Origin: Sulfitobacter mediterraneus
Lineage (GTDB): Bacteria; Pseudomonadota; Alphaproteobacteria; Rhodobacterales; Rhodobacteraceae
Direction of reading: 5' to 3'
Length of the DNA: 64,000 nt
Assembly: GCF_003054325.1 (NCBI RefSeq)
Contig: NZ_QBKU01000003.1
Span: 1-64,000 of the forward strand
Part shown: piece by piece, positions 63,197-64,000 of the stretch
Numbering within the stretch: position 1 is the stretch's first letter
Layout of the letters: each line of letters begins with the position of its first letter
The notes under the pieces: generated by a model
Database searches by the model: none
Told to the model about the DNA's origin: nothing
Seen by the model: only the letters and a program-made list of their open reading frames with translations
Position numbers and translations under genes: made by a program

Positions 63197-63969
63197 CAGT
63201 TCATCCATTGGCCGCCATCGACGTTGTAGCATTGCGCCACCACGTACTCCGCCTCGTTACTGGCCAAAAAGACCGCCATACCTGTCAAATCCTCCGCGCG
63301 GCCCATTCGGCCATAAGGGACGCCTGCCGCGACCTCTTGTTTCTTTTGGCCCGGTGCCTTGCCCTCGTATTTGGCAAAGAACGCATCGACTCCGTCCCAG
63401 TGTTCTCCATCCACCACCCCGGGGGAGATCGCATTGACGTTGATCCCGTGTTTGATCAGATCGAGACCGGCCGATTGTGTCAGACTGATCACCGCAGCCT
63501 TGGTTGCGCAGTAGACTGCGACCAATGGTTCCCCGCGGCGTCCGGCCTGACTGGCCATGTTGATGATCCGGCCCTTGATGCCGCATTCGATCATGTGGCG
63601 GGCCACGGCCTGTAGCGTAAACAGCGTGCCACCGACATTGATGTCGAAAACCCGCGCATAGTCAGCGCGGTCAATCTCGACCACGGGCGCGGCAGAAAAG
63701 AGGGCGGCGTTGTTGATCAGAATGTCGATCTGGCCAAAGCGATCGGCGACCTGCGCCACAGCGCTGTCGATGCTGGCCTGCTCGGTCACATCCATCTTTA
63801 CGGCCATGGCCGCATCGCCCAATTCGGCCGCTGCTGTGCGGGCGCGGTCGATGTCGATATCGGCGATGGCCACACGCGCCCCTTCGGTCACGTAAGCCTT
63901 GGCAAAGGCCAGACCGATACCCCGTGCCGCACCCGTGATCAGGGCGTTTTTACCGGCCAGCCGTGTCAT
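63196..63969 (-). CDS. smoS: Sorbitol dehydrogenase, short-chain (SmoS type)
   Basis: A 257-residue SDR enzyme. Cofactor loop ALITGAARGIGLAFAKAYV, ILINNAALFS, and catalytic Ser/Tyr/Lys in NMASQAGRRGE and AVYCATKAAVISLTQ. The C-terminal QCYNVDGGQWMN is typical of the Rhodobacter SmoS/PolS group. It oxidises D-sorbitol to fructose. It overlaps the transporter ATPase stop upstream (ATGA) and mtlK downstream (TGATG), so three genes are translationally coupled. Confidence 0.9.
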   Translation of the reverse strand: MTRLAGKNALITGAARGIGLAFAKAYVTEGARVAIADIDIDRARTAAAELGDAAMAVKMDVTEQASIDSAVAQVADRFGQIDILINNAALFSAAPVVEIDRADYARVFDINVGGTLFTLQAVARHMIECGIKGRIINMASQAGRRGEPLVAVYCATKAAVISLTQSAGLDLIKHGINVNAISPGVVDGEHWDGVDAFFAKYEGKAPGQKKQEVAAGVPYGRMGRAEDLTGMAVFLASNEAEYVVAQCYNVDGGQWMN

Positions 63970-64000
63970 GCGATGCGCAGCCCCTGCGCGTCAAAGCGGT
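63966..64000 (-). CDS. smoK: C-terminal tail of an ABC transporter ATPase, cut by the window edge
   Basis: Minus-strand reading into the window gives RFDAQGLRIA then TGA, whose last bases overlap the smoS ATG. This tail matches the end of sugar/polyol ABC ATPases (family ending xxFDAxGxRI). With smoS and mtlK following, it is probably the ATPase of the sorbitol/mannitol importer. Only 11 residues are visible. Confidence 0.6.
   Translation of the reverse strand, partial: RFDAQGLRIA

Overview
The window reads as a chromosomal segment of a marine alphaproteobacterium of the Rhodobacteraceae (Roseobacter group). This rests on the SmoS/MtlK-type hexitol catabolic genes, Rhodobacterales-style Lrp, IclR and AraC regulators, several secreted RTX-type calcium-binding proteins, and moderately high but uneven GC. 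No rRNA, tRNA or CRISPR array was seen.

Layout. 1-7.1 kb: the edge of an IS3-family element, a VOC protein, a DUF427/class III nucleotide cyclase fusion, a frameshifted cyclase-TPR gene and a Tat-exported CpdB-type cyclic phosphodiesterase. 7.4-12.3 kb: an AraC regulator divergent from a GC-richer cupin / flavin monooxygenase / alpha-beta hydrolase operon, then a solitary tyrosine recombinase. 12.4-18 kb: a large MscS channel, and an Lrp regulator divergent from UspA plus an alanine/glycine:cation symporter. 18-18.6 kb: a decayed IS1182-like transposase.

18.8-37.4 kb is the main find: an alginate-like exopolysaccharide locus. It is ordered algE-algF-algI-algJ-algX, then a periplasmic SUOX-fold protein plus a tripartite hybrid sensor kinase, then alg44-alg8, algA, algD and an RTX protein, with a convergent LuxR-type response regulator at the end. 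Precursor supply (AlgA, AlgD), polymerisation (Alg8/Alg44), O-acetylation (AlgI/J/X/F) and export (AlgE) are present. No algK, algG or algL is seen. Four copies of a conserved palindrome (consensus CTATCC-N4-GGATAG plus a third half-site) lie upstream of four transcription units and look like operators of a locus-specific regulator. The Alg44 PilZ domain has lost its recognisable c-di-GMP motifs, so a two-component circuit may replace c-di-GMP control.

37-48.5 kb: an AT-rich near-empty stretch, a small lipoprotein, a membrane-anchored AraC regulator, cytochrome c', two LysR regulators, a secreted serine hydrolase with RTX and DUF4214 regions, a deaminase-fold protein with toxin-type motifs, and small housekeeping genes. 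48.7-51.3 kb: a two-gene operon of a YceI-OmpA fusion and a caspase-like protease ending in a CxxCH haem motif. 51.4-55.7 kb: IclR divergent from an apparently split Rieske oxygenase (Rieske domain and catalytic subunit on separate overlapping genes), a glutamine-synthetase-like ligase and a small unknown protein. This resembles gamma-glutamyl-amide routes of amine breakdown. 55.8-59.9 kb: a 1365-residue secreted PIG-L/FG-GAP/RTX protein. 60.1-64 kb: the distal part of a sorbitol/mannitol operon, with an ABC ATPase running off the window.
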